A stretch of DNA of 64,000 bases from Paenibacillus beijingensis (GTDB taxonomy: Bacteria > Bacillota > Bacilli > Paenibacillales > Paenibacillaceae): the NCBI RefSeq assembly GCF_000961095.1, contig NZ_CP011058.1, positions 4,429,501 through 4,493,500 on the forward strand, in the 5' to 3' direction. Made by a program: the position numbers and the translations under genes. Positions 43,148 through 51,920 of this stretch are shown piece after piece (within the stretch, counting starts at the first letter, position 1; each line of letters opens with the position of its first letter). The notes below the pieces were generated by a model. The model searched no databases, was not told where the DNA came from, and saw nothing but the letters and a program-made list of their open reading frames with translations.

Positions 43148-44002
43148 ATGCCAAAAATCATTATCGTCACGGACAGCACGTCCGACATTCCAAAGGAAGT
43201 GCGGGAGCGGCTCGGAATTGAAATGGTGCCGCTGAAAGTGATGTTCGGCTACGATGCATTTCTGGACAATATTACGATCGGGCCGGAGCAGTTTTACGAG
43301 AAGCTGCAGCAATATCCCGAGCTCCCGACAACGTCGCAGCCTTCCCCTGCCGACTTTATGGCCGTGTACGAGCGCCTGCTGGAGCAGCAGCCCGAGGCGT
43401 CTATTATTTCCATTCATATCTCTTCCCAATTCAGCGGCACGTTCCAATCGGCGCTGCTGGCGCATTCGATGCTCGAGAGAGCGGCCGACATTACCGTCGT
43501 CGATTCCAAATCGGCTTCTTACGGTGCCGGACTGCTCGTCGTACGTGCGGCGGAGATGGCGGCGGCGGGCAGCTCGAAAGATGAGATTTTGCAGGAAATC
43601 GACCGTCTGCGAAACGAAATGGGCCTTTATTTTTTGGTGGACACGCTGGAATATTTGCAGAAGGGCGGACGGATCGGACGAGCCTCGGCGCTTGTGGGAT
43701 CGATTTTGAACATTAAGCCGATTATGACGATCGATAAGGAAGGGGTCGTCACGGCTGTGGACAAGGTGCGGGGCAGCAAGAAAGCGATGCATCGCATCGT
43801 CGCTCTGCTTAAAGAACAGTTCGGCAACGAACCGGTTACGCTTGTGATCGCCTGGACATCGGACAAGACGCCGGCCATGGAGCTATACGAGCTGATCAAA
43901 AACGAATTTGCCGTGCATAAAGTCATTACAACGACGATCGGACCGGCAATCGGCACCCATGTCGGTCCCGGAACTTCCGCAGTGTTTATGTATAGGGTGT
44001 GA
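43148..44002 (+). CDS. DegV-family fatty-acid-binding protein (FakB-type)
   Basis: 284 residues. DegV proteins bind one fatty acid and present it to FakA. KIIIVTDSTSDIP at the N-terminus, TTSQPSPADF, and SSQFSGTFQSA form the ligand cleft. The ATG at 43148 follows AGGAGGTG. Immediately after fakA, so the two probably function together; the gene replaces sdaAB/sdaAA found at this place in B. subtilis. Its stop lies 11 bp before the chosen recG start. Confidence 0.92.
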   Translation: MPKIIIVTDSTSDIPKEVRERLGIEMVPLKVMFGYDAFLDNITIGPEQFYEKLQQYPELPTTSQPSPADFMAVYERLLEQQPEASIISIHISSQFSGTFQSALLAHSMLERAADITVVDSKSASYGAGLLVVRAAEMAAAGSSKDEILQEIDRLRNEMGLYFLVDTLEYLQKGGRIGRASALVGSILNIKPIMTIDKEGVVTAVDKVRGSKKAMHRIVALLKEQFGNEPVTLVIAWTSDKTPAMELYELIKNEFAVHKVITTTIGPAIGTHVGPGTSAVFMYRV

Positions 44003-44013
44003 GTGGAGAAATG

Positions 44014-46062
44014 TTGAATTTGGAAGAAATTCCACTGCGGCAGATCAAAGGCGTGAGCGCTGCGAAGGAGCAGGAGCTTCACGCCTTTGGCATACATGCG
44101 GTGGCGGACTTATTGAATTATTATCCGTTCCGGTATGAAGATTACCGTCTGCGCGAGCTGAAGGATGTGAAGGACGGGGAAAAAATTACGGTGCGCGGCA
44201 TTATCCGCGGACTTCCGATGCTGTCTCGCTTCGGCCGCGGCAAAGTGCGGCTGACGAGCAAGGTCGAGGTCGATCATCAGCTCGTGACGGCCGTCTGGTT
44301 CAACCGCGCGTTTTTGAAGGATCAGCTGACGCTCGGCCGCGAAATTACGCTGACGGGCAAGTGGGAGCAGCACCGGATGCAGATTACGGTATCCGACTCC
44401 GAGTTTCTGGACAAAGGACCGGCCAAGACGGGGACGCTGCAGCCGGTCTACTCGGTAGGAGGCGGCATTACGCAGGTCTATATGCGCAAAACGATCCGGC
44501 AGGCGCTGCTCCAGTACGGCGCGATGATCCGCGAAAATTTGCCGCCGCGGCTGGTCGACAAATACCGTCTGATGCCGAAGAGCGAAGCGGTTCTACATAT
44601 TCACCAGCCCCAGGATACGAAAAACGGGGCCGCCGCCCGCCGGCGTCTCGTCTATGAGGAGCTGTTCCTGTTCCAGCTCAAGCTGCAGGCGTACCGGATG
44701 CAGAGCAGGAGCCGGATGGACGGCGTCGCCCACCGCGTGGACGGGGAGACGATCCGCCAGTTCGCGGCGACGCTGCCGTTCGAGCTGACGGATTCGCAAA
44801 AAAAAGTGGTGAACGAAATATTGACCGATATGCGGCAGCCTTACTGCATGAACCGGCTGCTGCAGGGCGACGTCGGAGCGGGGAAGACGGTGGTGGCGGC
44901 GATCGCGCTTTACGCGGCCGTTAAAGCCGGCCATCAGGGGGCGCTGATGGTGCCGACGGAAATATTGGCCGAGCAGCACTTGCGGTCGCTTGGCAAGCTG
45001 TTTGCAGAGACCGGCATCGAGGTCGCCCTGCTGACCGGATCGCTGACCGACCGCAAGCGCCGCGATCTGCTTGCGAGCCTGCAGATGGGATTGATCGACA
45101 TCGTCGTCGGCACCCACGCGCTGATCCAGGAGGACGTTTTTTTCCGCAGCCTCGGTCTTGTCGTGACCGACGAGCAGCACCGCTTCGGGGTGAACCAGCG
45201 CAGCGTGCTGCGGCGCAAAGGGCAAAATCCGGACGTGCTGACGATGACGGCGACGCCGATCCCGCGCACGCTCGCCATTACCGCTTTCGGCGATATGGAC
45301 GTCTCGACGCTGCGCGAGCGGCCGCGCGGACGCGTGCCGATCAAGACGTACTGGGTCAAACATACGATGATGGACCGCGTGCTCGGCTTTATCCGCCGCG
45401 AGACCGATGAAGGCCGCCAGGCTTATATCATTTGCCCGCTGATTGAAGAGTCGGACAAGCTGGACGTACAGAACGCGCTTGATCTGCATGTGCAGATGTC
45501 GCAGGCGTTCCCGGATTTGCGCGTCGGCCTGCTGCACGGACGCTTGAACGCCGCCGAGAAGGATGAAGTGATGCGCGCCTTCGGCGCGGGCGAGATTCAC
45601 CTGCTCGTGGCGACGACGGTCGTTGAGGTCGGGGTGGACGTTCCGAATGCGACGCTGATGATCATTATGGATGCGGAACGGTTCGGATTGTCGCAGCTGC
45701 ACCAGCTGCGCGGGCGCGTCGGGAGGGCGGGGCACCAGTCGTACTGCGTGCTCGTGGCCGACCCGAAGTCGGAAACGGGCCGCGAGCGGATGAACGTCAT
45801 GGTGGAAACCGACGACGGCTTTGAGGTGGCGCGGCGCGATTTGGAGCTGCGCGGCCCCGGCGACTTCTTCGGAACGAAGCAGAGCGGACTTCCGGAGTTC
45901 AAGCTGGCCGATATGGCGAGCGATTTCGCCGTGCTGGAGGCGGCGCGCGACGATGCCGCGGATTTGACGGCGGAACCGGATTTCTGGCATTCGCCAGATT
46001 ATGAGGAGCTGCGGCGGCTGCTGCGGCAGGACCAGATTTTTCAGGGAGATCTGCTCGATTAG
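44014..46062 (+). CDS. recG: ATP-dependent DNA helicase RecG
   Basis: About 682 residues. RecG regresses stalled forks and processes R-loops. An N-terminal OB wedge domain (about 60-150), helicase motifs GDVGAGKT, DEQHRFG, TATPIPRT and QLRGRVGRAG, and the C-terminal TRG-like segment are present. Start is ambiguous: TTG 44014 fits the GTGGAG spacing and the usual MNLE start; ATG 44011 and GTG 43999 are also in frame. Confidence 0.94.
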   Translation: MNLEEIPLRQIKGVSAAKEQELHAFGIHAVADLLNYYPFRYEDYRLRELKDVKDGEKITVRGIIRGLPMLSRFGRGKVRLTSKVEVDHQLVTAVWFNRAFLKDQLTLGREITLTGKWEQHRMQITVSDSEFLDKGPAKTGTLQPVYSVGGGITQVYMRKTIRQALLQYGAMIRENLPPRLVDKYRLMPKSEAVLHIHQPQDTKNGAAARRRLVYEELFLFQLKLQAYRMQSRSRMDGVAHRVDGETIRQFAATLPFELTDSQKKVVNEILTDMRQPYCMNRLLQGDVGAGKTVVAAIALYAAVKAGHQGALMVPTEILAEQHLRSLGKLFAETGIEVALLTGSLTDRKRRDLLASLQMGLIDIVVGTHALIQEDVFFRSLGLVVTDEQHRFGVNQRSVLRRKGQNPDVLTMTATPIPRTLAITAFGDMDVSTLRERPRGRVPIKTYWVKHTMMDRVLGFIRRETDEGRQAYIICPLIEESDKLDVQNALDLHVQMSQAFPDLRVGLLHGRLNAAEKDEVMRAFGAGEIHLLVATTVVEVGVDVPNATLMIIMDAERFGLSQLHQLRGRVGRAGHQSYCVLVADPKSETGRERMNVMVETDDGFEVARRDLELRGPGDFFGTKQSGLPEFKLADMASDFAVLEAARDDAADLTAEPDFWHSPDYEELRRLLRQDQIFQGDLLD

Positions 46063-46217
46063 GCAACATTGTCCGGCCGGGGGCATATAGTAAAGCGACT
46101 GTCTACTTATGCCGCCGGCTGCTCGCGAAGGATCCGGCCCACTGACAACTGCGCGCTGCAAGGGCCGCTCATTTTGCGTCAAAGCAGCCGGCTCCGATGG
46201 AGGTGCTGGGGCAAACG

Positions 46218-46505
46218 ATGAGCTATCAGAAATTTGGGATCCGGCCGGATTTGGTCGAACGCGTCAAGCTGAAGATGAAAAACCCCGTTCTGAAAGAGAG
46301 GGTGAAGCTTGCGCTGCACGGCGTTAATAAATATGATCTTCAGGATCGCGCAAAGGTGCGAAAGCTGATCCGTACGTCCGCAGCCATTTTGAATGAGAAG
46401 CTGACCGAGGTGCAGGAAGAGCAGTTGACCGCGTTCGTCCTCTCGCAAAAAATCGATCCGAGCAGTACGATTCATTTAATCAAGCTGTGGGGCATGTTCC
46501 GCTGA
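46218..46505 (+). CDS. Stage VI sporulation protein F-like
   Basis: 95 residues, helical. The segment VRKLIRTSAAILNEKLTEVQEEQLTAFVL and IDPSSTIHLIKLW resembles SpoVIF (YjcC), a coat-assembly regulator acting with GerE in B. subtilis. The N-terminus differs. Preceded by GGAGGTG at long spacing; an in-frame start at 46197 is inside that site. A strong terminator follows. Confidence 0.7.
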   Translation: MSYQKFGIRPDLVERVKLKMKNPVLKERVKLALHGVNKYDLQDRAKVRKLIRTSAAILNEKLTEVQEEQLTAFVLSQKIDPSSTIHLIKLWGMFR

Positions 46506-46518
46506 TACATGCCTTAAG

Positions 46519-46547
46519 CCGGTCCAAACCTTTGGGCCGGTTTTTTG
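46519..46547 (+). terminator. Terminator after the SpoVIF-like gene
   Basis: CCGG-T-CCAAA (from 46519) pairs with TTTGG-G-CCGG (to 46540), followed by TTTTTT. Confidence 0.9.
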
Positions 46548-46677
46548 TCATTGGAATCCGCTTGTTGCCGCACAAATCCGCGCGCCCTTTGCGCTGCCGG
46601 CAGGATACCGGGCATTTCTAGCGAAAAAGAAAAAACATACCATACAGAAGCGATTCACAATTAGGAGGGGATCGGCG

Positions 46678-47031
46678 TTGAAGAACCGGTATTCGACCGG
46701 CGTGCTCAAGCAGGAAATCATCAAAATTTACAACTCCATCAACCAGGAAATTTTCGGGGTCGGGATTAAATCCCAACGAATAGATATTTTGGGGGAAAAA
46801 GTGTTTATTTTCGCCCATCATAAACGAATTCCCGCTCTGAAAATATTGGACGATGCGAACCGGACGTTGACGGCAAGCGTAGATATGCTCGTTATGGAGG
46901 CCAACAAACGGATGCTGAAAGAGCAGCTGGAGAAAGGGCTGGGCCTTGAAGTGGCAGCCGTGCTCAAAGATTACGATCCGAAGACGGAGCTGTCTGCAAC
47001 GATTATTGTATTCAAGGAAAATCTCGTTTAG
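46678..47031 (+). CDS. DUF2294-family protein
   Basis: 117 residues starting at TTG after AGGAGGGGA. The pattern LKQEIIKIYNSINQEIFGVG and the later IFAHHKRIPALKIL and LVMEANKRML resemble DUF2294 (Na-translocating-decarboxylase-like named family) proteins of Bacillota, whose role is unknown. No membrane segment. Monocistronic by spacing. Confidence 0.7.
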   Translation: MKNRYSTGVLKQEIIKIYNSINQEIFGVGIKSQRIDILGEKVFIFAHHKRIPALKILDDANRTLTASVDMLVMEANKRMLKEQLEKGLGLEVAAVLKDYDPKTELSATIIVFKENLV

Positions 47032-47410
47032 TCTAACGCCTCAAGGAAGAAAGTTTTACACGAAAAATCATTCTGCAAGCGAATTGGAATAGAATTGATA
47101 AATAATACTAGATTATTAGCGGAATATGTGTTATATTACCTAACAAGCAAAACAATTCAGCTACATAAGGGCAATAGCGATGGCTTGCATTAAGGCGTAT
47201 AATCCTTTTTTGAAAGAGATTGGACGCTATTTTGCAGCATTGCGATTAACCGGCAGCAGGTGCTAAAGAGCTCCTTTTTCGGAGAGCTTTACAACCGCTT
47301 ATTGTGACATAGAAGACTCTTTTGTCTAAGGGTCCCGTATGTTCATAGTGAGCGGTTTTTTTTGATGCCTGAAATGGTAAATTCAGTAAGGAAGAGAGGG
47401 GCAGGCCGCT
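47032..47410 (+). other. Leader region of the NIF3-ABC operon
   Basis: 379 bp. AT-rich promoter-like DNA (ATATGTGTTATATTACC near 47125-47141), then a hairpin around 47265-47290, then the terminator 47293-47363, only 47 bp before the next start codon. This arrangement suggests a regulated leader; I recognise no known riboswitch or T-box sequence. Confidence 0.5.
47293..47363 (+). terminator. Large terminator hairpin before the NIF3-like gene
   Basis: AACCGCT (47293-47299) with AGCGGTT (47351-47357), inner ACATA/TATGT and AGAC/GTCT pairings, followed by a run of eight T. Confidence 0.75.
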
Positions 47411-48457
47411 ATGCTTCATGAACCGACCCGCACGAATGCCGGCCAGGTACTGTCGGCGCTGAATGAAATTTCGAGAGGAAGGATGGTGATGGACTGGAAT
47501 GAAATTTCTTCGGGACAAAATCCTTATGTCGTCATGAAAAGCTCGAACATCCCGGGCAAAAGCGTCATCGAAATTCCCGGTCTCGTTTACGGAGACAAGA
47601 GCAAGCCGGTGTCCCGCATCGGCGTCGGCATGACGCTTACGGAATCGATGATCGAGCTGGCGTCGGGAATGGAGCTCGATTTGATCATCGTGCATCATCC
47701 GGTCGCGGATGCGGCCAGCTCGGGCGGCGTTCCGTTCGCCGATTATTTGCCGCTGTACAATCTTGCGCTCATCGAGATGCACGAGGCGTTTCACGGCCTG
47801 CATCCCGGCCTGACGTTTCTCCACGGTCATCATAAGGTTGCGACCGATACGTCGTTCGCGGGACTTCCCGGCAATGTGCTGCATAAAGGGGTCGCTTTGG
47901 AGGGGGTGAATACAGCCGGCGATATGCTGGCCTGGCTTGACGATTGGATGGGGCACGACATCGACCGCAACCTGCTGGAAGCGGAGAAGGCGATCCGCGG
48001 CGAGCTGTCGCTTCATGAAGCGACGCTGTCCAATCCGGCGAAGCTGCTGAGCGGGACGCCGGATCAGCCGGTGAAGCACATTTTGCACTTTTTTCCGCAT
48101 ACCGGGTTTTCGCTCGATCATCTGGAAATGGCATTGCGATTGTACCCCGAAACCGATACGATCGTCGTCAGCATCAGCCGGGTACGGGAAGATCATCCGT
48201 TCGTCGGCTTGGCGAAGCAAAGGGGTCTTAATTTCATTGTGGGCAATCCCCATTCGGTCGAAATTATGGAAAACGGCCTGCCGCTCGCATACGCGCTGGA
48301 ACAAATGCTGCCCGGCGTTGAAGTGTTTTTGCTCCGGGAGCGCGTGACCGCCGTTCCGCTGCAGGATGTCGGTTACGGGAAGATGGTCCGGTACGGCAAA
48401 GAGATGGCCCATAACCATCTTCTTTCCAGCCCTTCGACCCGGGCCATACAAGTGTAA
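47411..48457 (+). CDS. NIF3/DUF34-like dinuclear metal protein
   Basis: 348 residues. The N-terminal half contains LIIVHHPVAD (NIF3 HHP motif), and the C-terminal half has GNPHSVE where NIF3 proteins have GHxxSE, so a dinuclear metal centre is likely. The family includes YqfO and was annotated as GTP cyclohydrolase type 2; the real activity is unsettled. The sequence is diverged from YqfO and lacks the central CutA-like insert. It leads an apparent operon with an ABC importer, which hints at metal-dependent hydrolysis of the imported compound. AGGAAGAGAGGGG precedes the ATG. Confidence 0.68.
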   Translation: MLHEPTRTNAGQVLSALNEISRGRMVMDWNEISSGQNPYVVMKSSNIPGKSVIEIPGLVYGDKSKPVSRIGVGMTLTESMIELASGMELDLIIVHHPVADAASSGGVPFADYLPLYNLALIEMHEAFHGLHPGLTFLHGHHKVATDTSFAGLPGNVLHKGVALEGVNTAGDMLAWLDDWMGHDIDRNLLEAEKAIRGELSLHEATLSNPAKLLSGTPDQPVKHILHFFPHTGFSLDHLEMALRLYPETDTIVVSISRVREDHPFVGLAKQRGLNFIVGNPHSVEIMENGLPLAYALEQMLPGVEVFLLRERVTAVPLQDVGYGKMVRYGKEMAHNHLLSSPSTRAIQV

Positions 48458-48503
48458 CCGAAACAGACAAAAATAATAGGATATACTAGGGAGGAAGAGA
48501 GAT

Positions 48504-49598
48504 ATGATGGTCACGATGAAACGTTCCGCAGTTGTAATGATTTCGATGATGATGCTGCTGTTTGCCGCCGCCTGCGGAAGCGGCGGAACGAACGAAACCG
48601 CAACCACCAATACGCCGGCTCCGGCAACTGAAGAAACGACTTCTCCCCCTGCGAATGAAACAGGCGCTGAAGCCGCTCCCCAGGAAATAACCACGGTGAA
48701 ATTTTCGGAAGTTATCCGCTCCATTTTTTACGCGCCGCATTATGTCGCGATGTCCAAAGGATTTTTTGAAGAAGAGGGCCTTAATGTCGATATGAATACG
48801 TCGCAAGGCTCTGACAAAGGGGCGGCCGCGCTGCTGGCGGGAACGGCGGACATTTCGCTGGTCGGTCCCGAGACGGCGATCTTTATCCATAATCAGGAAG
48901 GAAACAAGAAGCTGAAAATTTTCTATCAGCTGACGATGAAGGACGGCTCGTTCCTGCTGTCGCGCACGAAGGCGGATTCGTTCAAATGGAGCGATTTGTC
49001 CGGCAAAACGGTCATCAGCTGGCGGCCGGGAAGCGCGCCGCAAATGGTATTCAGCTCCACGCTCAAGCAAGAGGGCGTGGCGGACGCGAACGTGATCACG
49101 AATATTGCCGCACCGGCGATGGCCGCAGCCTTTACGGGCGGCCAGGGCGACTACATCCAGGTGTTCGAACCGCTTGCTTCCACGCTGATCAATGAGGGTA
49201 AAGCTTATTATGCCGCTTCCATGGGCGAAACTTTCGGCTCCTTCCCGGAAACGTCTTATGTGGCCACCTCGGAATATATTGAGAAAAATCCCGCAGTAAT
49301 TCAGAAATTCGTGAACGCTGTCGCCAAAGGCCGCGAGTGGCTGAACACCGCATCCGACGATGAGATTGCCGAAGCGCTTGCGCCGTTCTTCGAGGGCACG
49401 AGCAAAGAGCTTATTATTCAATCCGTGAACCGGTACAAACAGCAGGATACCTGGCCCGCCAAGCCGGAGCTTACCGCCGAGGCGTTCGAGAAGCTGCAGG
49501 GCGTGCTGATCGAGAACGGGGTGCTCAAGCCGGAACAAAAAATTGCCAATATGACGGACGTCGTCGACATGACCTTTGTGGGCAAAATCGGACAGTGA
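48504..49598 (+). CDS. ABC transporter substrate-binding lipoprotein (NMT1/SsuA/TauA type)
   Basis: 364 residues. Signal peptide with lipobox ending in Cys24 (LLFAAAC), then a Thr/Glu/Pro-rich linker (25-60) and a periplasmic-binding type 2 domain of the NMT1 group (IFYAPHYVAMSKGFFEEEGL, GTADISLVGPE). Relatives carry taurine, sulphonates, nitrate, pyrimidines or riboflavin, so the ligand is open. ATG follows AGGGAGGAAGAG. First of the ATPase-permease trio. Confidence 0.9.
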   Translation: MMVTMKRSAVVMISMMMLLFAAACGSGGTNETATTNTPAPATEETTSPPANETGAEAAPQEITTVKFSEVIRSIFYAPHYVAMSKGFFEEEGLNVDMNTSQGSDKGAAALLAGTADISLVGPETAIFIHNQEGNKKLKIFYQLTMKDGSFLLSRTKADSFKWSDLSGKTVISWRPGSAPQMVFSSTLKQEGVADANVITNIAAPAMAAAFTGGQGDYIQVFEPLASTLINEGKAYYAASMGETFGSFPETSYVATSEYIEKNPAVIQKFVNAVAKGREWLNTASDDEIAEALAPFFEGTSKELIIQSVNRYKQQDTWPAKPELTAEAFEKLQGVLIENGVLKPEQKIANMTDVVDMTFVGKIGQ

Positions 49599-49612
49599 GG
49601 AAGTGATCTTCA

Positions 49613-50392
49613 GTGGCACAAATTGAACTGCGCGGAGTGGGCTTAAGCTATTTCACGCTGAAGCAGGAGACGGAAGCGCTGCGGGACATTGATATTTCGA
49701 TCCGGGCGGGCGAGTTTATCAGCATCGTCGGTCCGAGCGGATGCGGGAAGAGCACTTTGCTCTCCCTCATTTCCGGCATGATCAATCCGACCAAAGGCAA
49801 AGTGCTGATCGACGGGGAAGAAGTAAAGGGCACGTCGCACAAAGTCGGATATATGCTGCAGCACGACCATCTGTTTGAATGGCGGAGCGTGCTGCGCAAC
49901 TTGACCGTCGGCGCGGAAGTGCGGAAGATGGACCGCAAGCAGGCCGAGATCCGGGCGCTTGAGCTGATGGAGCGCTACGGCCTCGGCGGCTTTGCCGGCC
50001 ATAACCCGGCGCAGCTGTCGGGCGGAATGCGGCAGCGGGTCGCTCTGATCCGGACGCTTGTGACGGAGCCGGACATTCTGCTGTTGGACGAACCGTTCTC
50101 GGCTCTTGACTACCAAACCCGGCTTTCGCTTCAGGAGGATATTTTCAAGATCATCAAGGATCAGGGAAAAACGGCGATTCTCGTCACCCACGACATTTCG
50201 GAGGCGATTGCGATGGCGGACCGGGTGATGGTCATGTCAAAGCGTCCAAGCACGATCCATAACATCCATCCGATCCGTTTTGCCGAGGGAGAGTCGTTAT
50301 CACCGTGGCAAAAAAGGGAAGCGGGGCAGTACAACGCCTACTTTAATGCCATATGGAGGGAGCTGGAGGGCCATGTCAATGCTGCCGGCTAA
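49613..50392 (+). CDS. ABC transporter ATP-binding protein (TauB/SsuB type)
   Basis: 259 residues with Walker A GPSGCGKST, Q-loop, signature LSGGMRQRVAL, Walker B ILLLDEPFSAL and switch histidine (VTHDI). Starts at GTG after GAGGAAGTGA. It energises the importer formed with the permease whose start lies inside its 3' end. Confidence 0.93.
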   Translation: MAQIELRGVGLSYFTLKQETEALRDIDISIRAGEFISIVGPSGCGKSTLLSLISGMINPTKGKVLIDGEEVKGTSHKVGYMLQHDHLFEWRSVLRNLTVGAEVRKMDRKQAEIRALELMERYGLGGFAGHNPAQLSGGMRQRVALIRTLVTEPDILLLDEPFSALDYQTRLSLQEDIFKIIKDQGKTAILVTHDISEAIAMADRVMVMSKRPSTIHNIHPIRFAEGESLSPWQKREAGQYNAYFNAIWRELEGHVNAAG

Positions 50393-51242
50393 GGAAATCA
50401 CAATTTCCGTCAAACCGGAAAGCGGGAGAACGGCCGAGCATCGGGACTCGCCGGTGTCCCCGCAATACAAGAAGTATCTTCGCGCTCAGAAGCAAAAGGT
50501 ATGGCTCATCCGCGCCTCCCGGCTGTTCATACTGGCTGCGTTTCTTGCATTGTGGCAGCTGGCGGCCGATCTGAAGTGGGTCGATCCGATGCTGACGAGC
50601 AAGCCGTCTTCGCTTATAAGCTCCTTCCGCGAGCTGGCGCTTAACGGAAATTTGTTCAAGCATATCCGGGTAACCGCAGTGGAGACGGTAATCAGTATGG
50701 CCGTTTCGATGCTGCTCGGATTCGTGATCGCCGTGCTGCTGTGGCTATCTTCGTTCGCTTCGAAGGTGCTGGAGCCTTACATGGTTGTCCTGAACGCGCT
50801 GCCGAAGGTGGCGCTCGGACCGATCTTCTATATTTGGCTCGGCGACCGCTATTCGATTTATGGGATGGCCATTGCGATTTCGCTTGTCGTCACGGTGCTG
50901 ATGCTGGAGAGCGGATTTAGGGAAATCGGTCAAACGAAGCTGAAGCTGATGGAGTCGCTCGGAGCTTCGCGGATGCAGATGCTGCGGATGGTCATGCTGC
51001 CGGCCAGCATCCCGAACGTCATCGCCACATTGAAAGTTAACGTCGGTCTGACGCTCGTCGGGGTCATCATGGGCGAGTTTCTCTCGTCCAAAGCAGGGCT
51101 CGGCTATTTGATTATATACGGCGGCCAAGTGTTCCAAATGAACATGGTTATGGTCAGCATCGCGATGCTGGCGCTGATGTCGGTCGTGCTGTATGGCATC
51201 GTGAGCGTGATCGGTTATTATGCGGGGGGTGGAAAAAGGTAG
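50379..51242 (+). CDS. ABC transporter permease (TauC/SsuC type)
   Basis: 287 residues. A cytosolic N-terminal stretch of about 40 residues precedes six membrane segments; the EAA loop (EIGQTKLKLMESLGASRMQML) that contacts the ATPase is clear. The ATG at 50379 is 8 bp after GGAGGG; an ATG at 50373 is too close to it. The gene overlaps the ATPase gene by 14 bp. Confidence 0.92.
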   Translation: MLPAKEITISVKPESGRTAEHRDSPVSPQYKKYLRAQKQKVWLIRASRLFILAAFLALWQLAADLKWVDPMLTSKPSSLISSFRELALNGNLFKHIRVTAVETVISMAVSMLLGFVIAVLLWLSSFASKVLEPYMVVLNALPKVALGPIFYIWLGDRYSIYGMAIAISLVVTVLMLESGFREIGQTKLKLMESLGASRMQMLRMVMLPASIPNVIATLKVNVGLTLVGVIMGEFLSSKAGLGYLIIYGGQVFQMNMVMVSIAMLALMSVVLYGIVSVIGYYAGGGKR

Positions 51243-51265
51243 CGCTGCGCGGGCCATTTGTCCAC

Positions 51266-51322
51266 ATAGGAAAGATCAGTTCGATAAGTACAAAAAATGC
51301 GTACGATAATGATCTTTCCTAT
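51266..51322. repeat. 13-bp perfect inverted repeat
   Basis: ATAGGAAAGATCA (51266-51278) and TGATCTTTCCTAT (51310-51322) around a 31-base loop with GTAC elements; directly abuts repeat Y2. May be the end of the ABC operon transcript, although no T run follows. Confidence 0.6.
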
Positions 51323-51388
51323 TGGCGATAAAACCTACCTCTTAACGCGGTCGCTCACCCTTGAATTGCTGCGATAGAGGTTTTCTCA
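51321..51388 (+). repeat. Dispersed structured repeat, copy Y2
   Basis: Aligns with 26020-26088. AAAACCT (51330-51336) can pair with AGGTTTT (51378-51384). It is contiguous with repeat X2. Confidence 0.7.
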
Positions 51389-51504
51389 TCTTCCGATCGC
51401 CACCGTCCCCGGATTCTTGGATTGTATGAACCCTTACAGGGTTAGAATCCGGGGACAAAAGCGACCGCTGACGCTTCTCCAGATTCAAATGGCCCACTCC
51501 GCTC
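51385..51504 (-). repeat. Dispersed palindromic repeat, copy X2
   Basis: On the minus strand this aligns with 18271-18387. Stem arms are GTCCCCGGATTCT (51405-51417 on plus) and AGAATCCGGGGAC (51444-51456), 13 bp perfect; compared with copy X1 three base pairs differ and each is compensated. The loop has its own hairpin AACCC/GGGTT. The outer stem of copy X1 is not kept. Confidence 0.78.
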
Positions 51505-51645
51505 TTCTTTTTCAGGGAGGGACAGACGCGGCGGCGCGAGATTTCGCGCTTGCTGTCTGAACCGGATAAGGGCGAGAGAAAAAGATTGCGCTGCACGGGC
51601 GCTGGCCGGCAAAATTGGTAAAAAGATTATATTGACCAAATCTTA

Positions 51646-51665
51646 AATTTGGTATACGAAAAACC
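51646..51665. promoter_or_regulatory. GntR-type operator, site 1
   Basis: GGTATACGAAAAACC (51651-51665) matches 12 of 15 positions of the best site GGTATACAATATACC at 56349. It lies next to ACCAAAT/ATTTGGT (51635-51641 and 51647-51653). Confidence 0.5.
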
Positions 51666-51819
51666 TCTGCGCGGACGCTGCTGAATCCGGTTTATTTTTC
51701 CCGGAAACGATTTGTCCGCGCAGCTCATTTTTTATACAAAATAAGAAAATATAACCATTGACATGTTATGATTATGTTATGTTTATGTAGGAAAAATGCA
51801 ATGAAAGCGTGACGCAACA

Positions 51820-51840
51820 ATAATATTGTATACCAAAAAC
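51820..51840. promoter_or_regulatory. GntR-type operator, site 2
   Basis: TTGTATACC within ATAATATTGTATACC (51820-51834), which on the opposite strand matches 12 of 15 bases of the best site; followed by AAAAACC. It lies about 90 bp before the permease start. Confidence 0.55.
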
Positions 51841-51920
51841 CAAAAAATCCTGTTTCTTCTCGTAAATCTGTGCTACAATTCATCTCGGAAGGAAAAAAAA
51901 CGAGAAGAAGAGGGATGCGG

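Larger units (their letters stand above)
51243..51920. other. Structured intergenic region between the ABC importer and the permease
   Basis: 678 bp, no gene. Contents in order: inverted repeat ATAGGAAAGATCA/TGATCTTTCCTAT (51266-51278 and 51310-51322), repeat Y2 (51321-51388), repeat X2 (51385-51504), hairpin GACAG...CTGTC with inner GCGCGA/TCGCGC (51521-51557), then two GGTATAC-type operator sites and a TTGACA (51758-51763) of the downstream permease promoter region. Confidence 0.65.
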
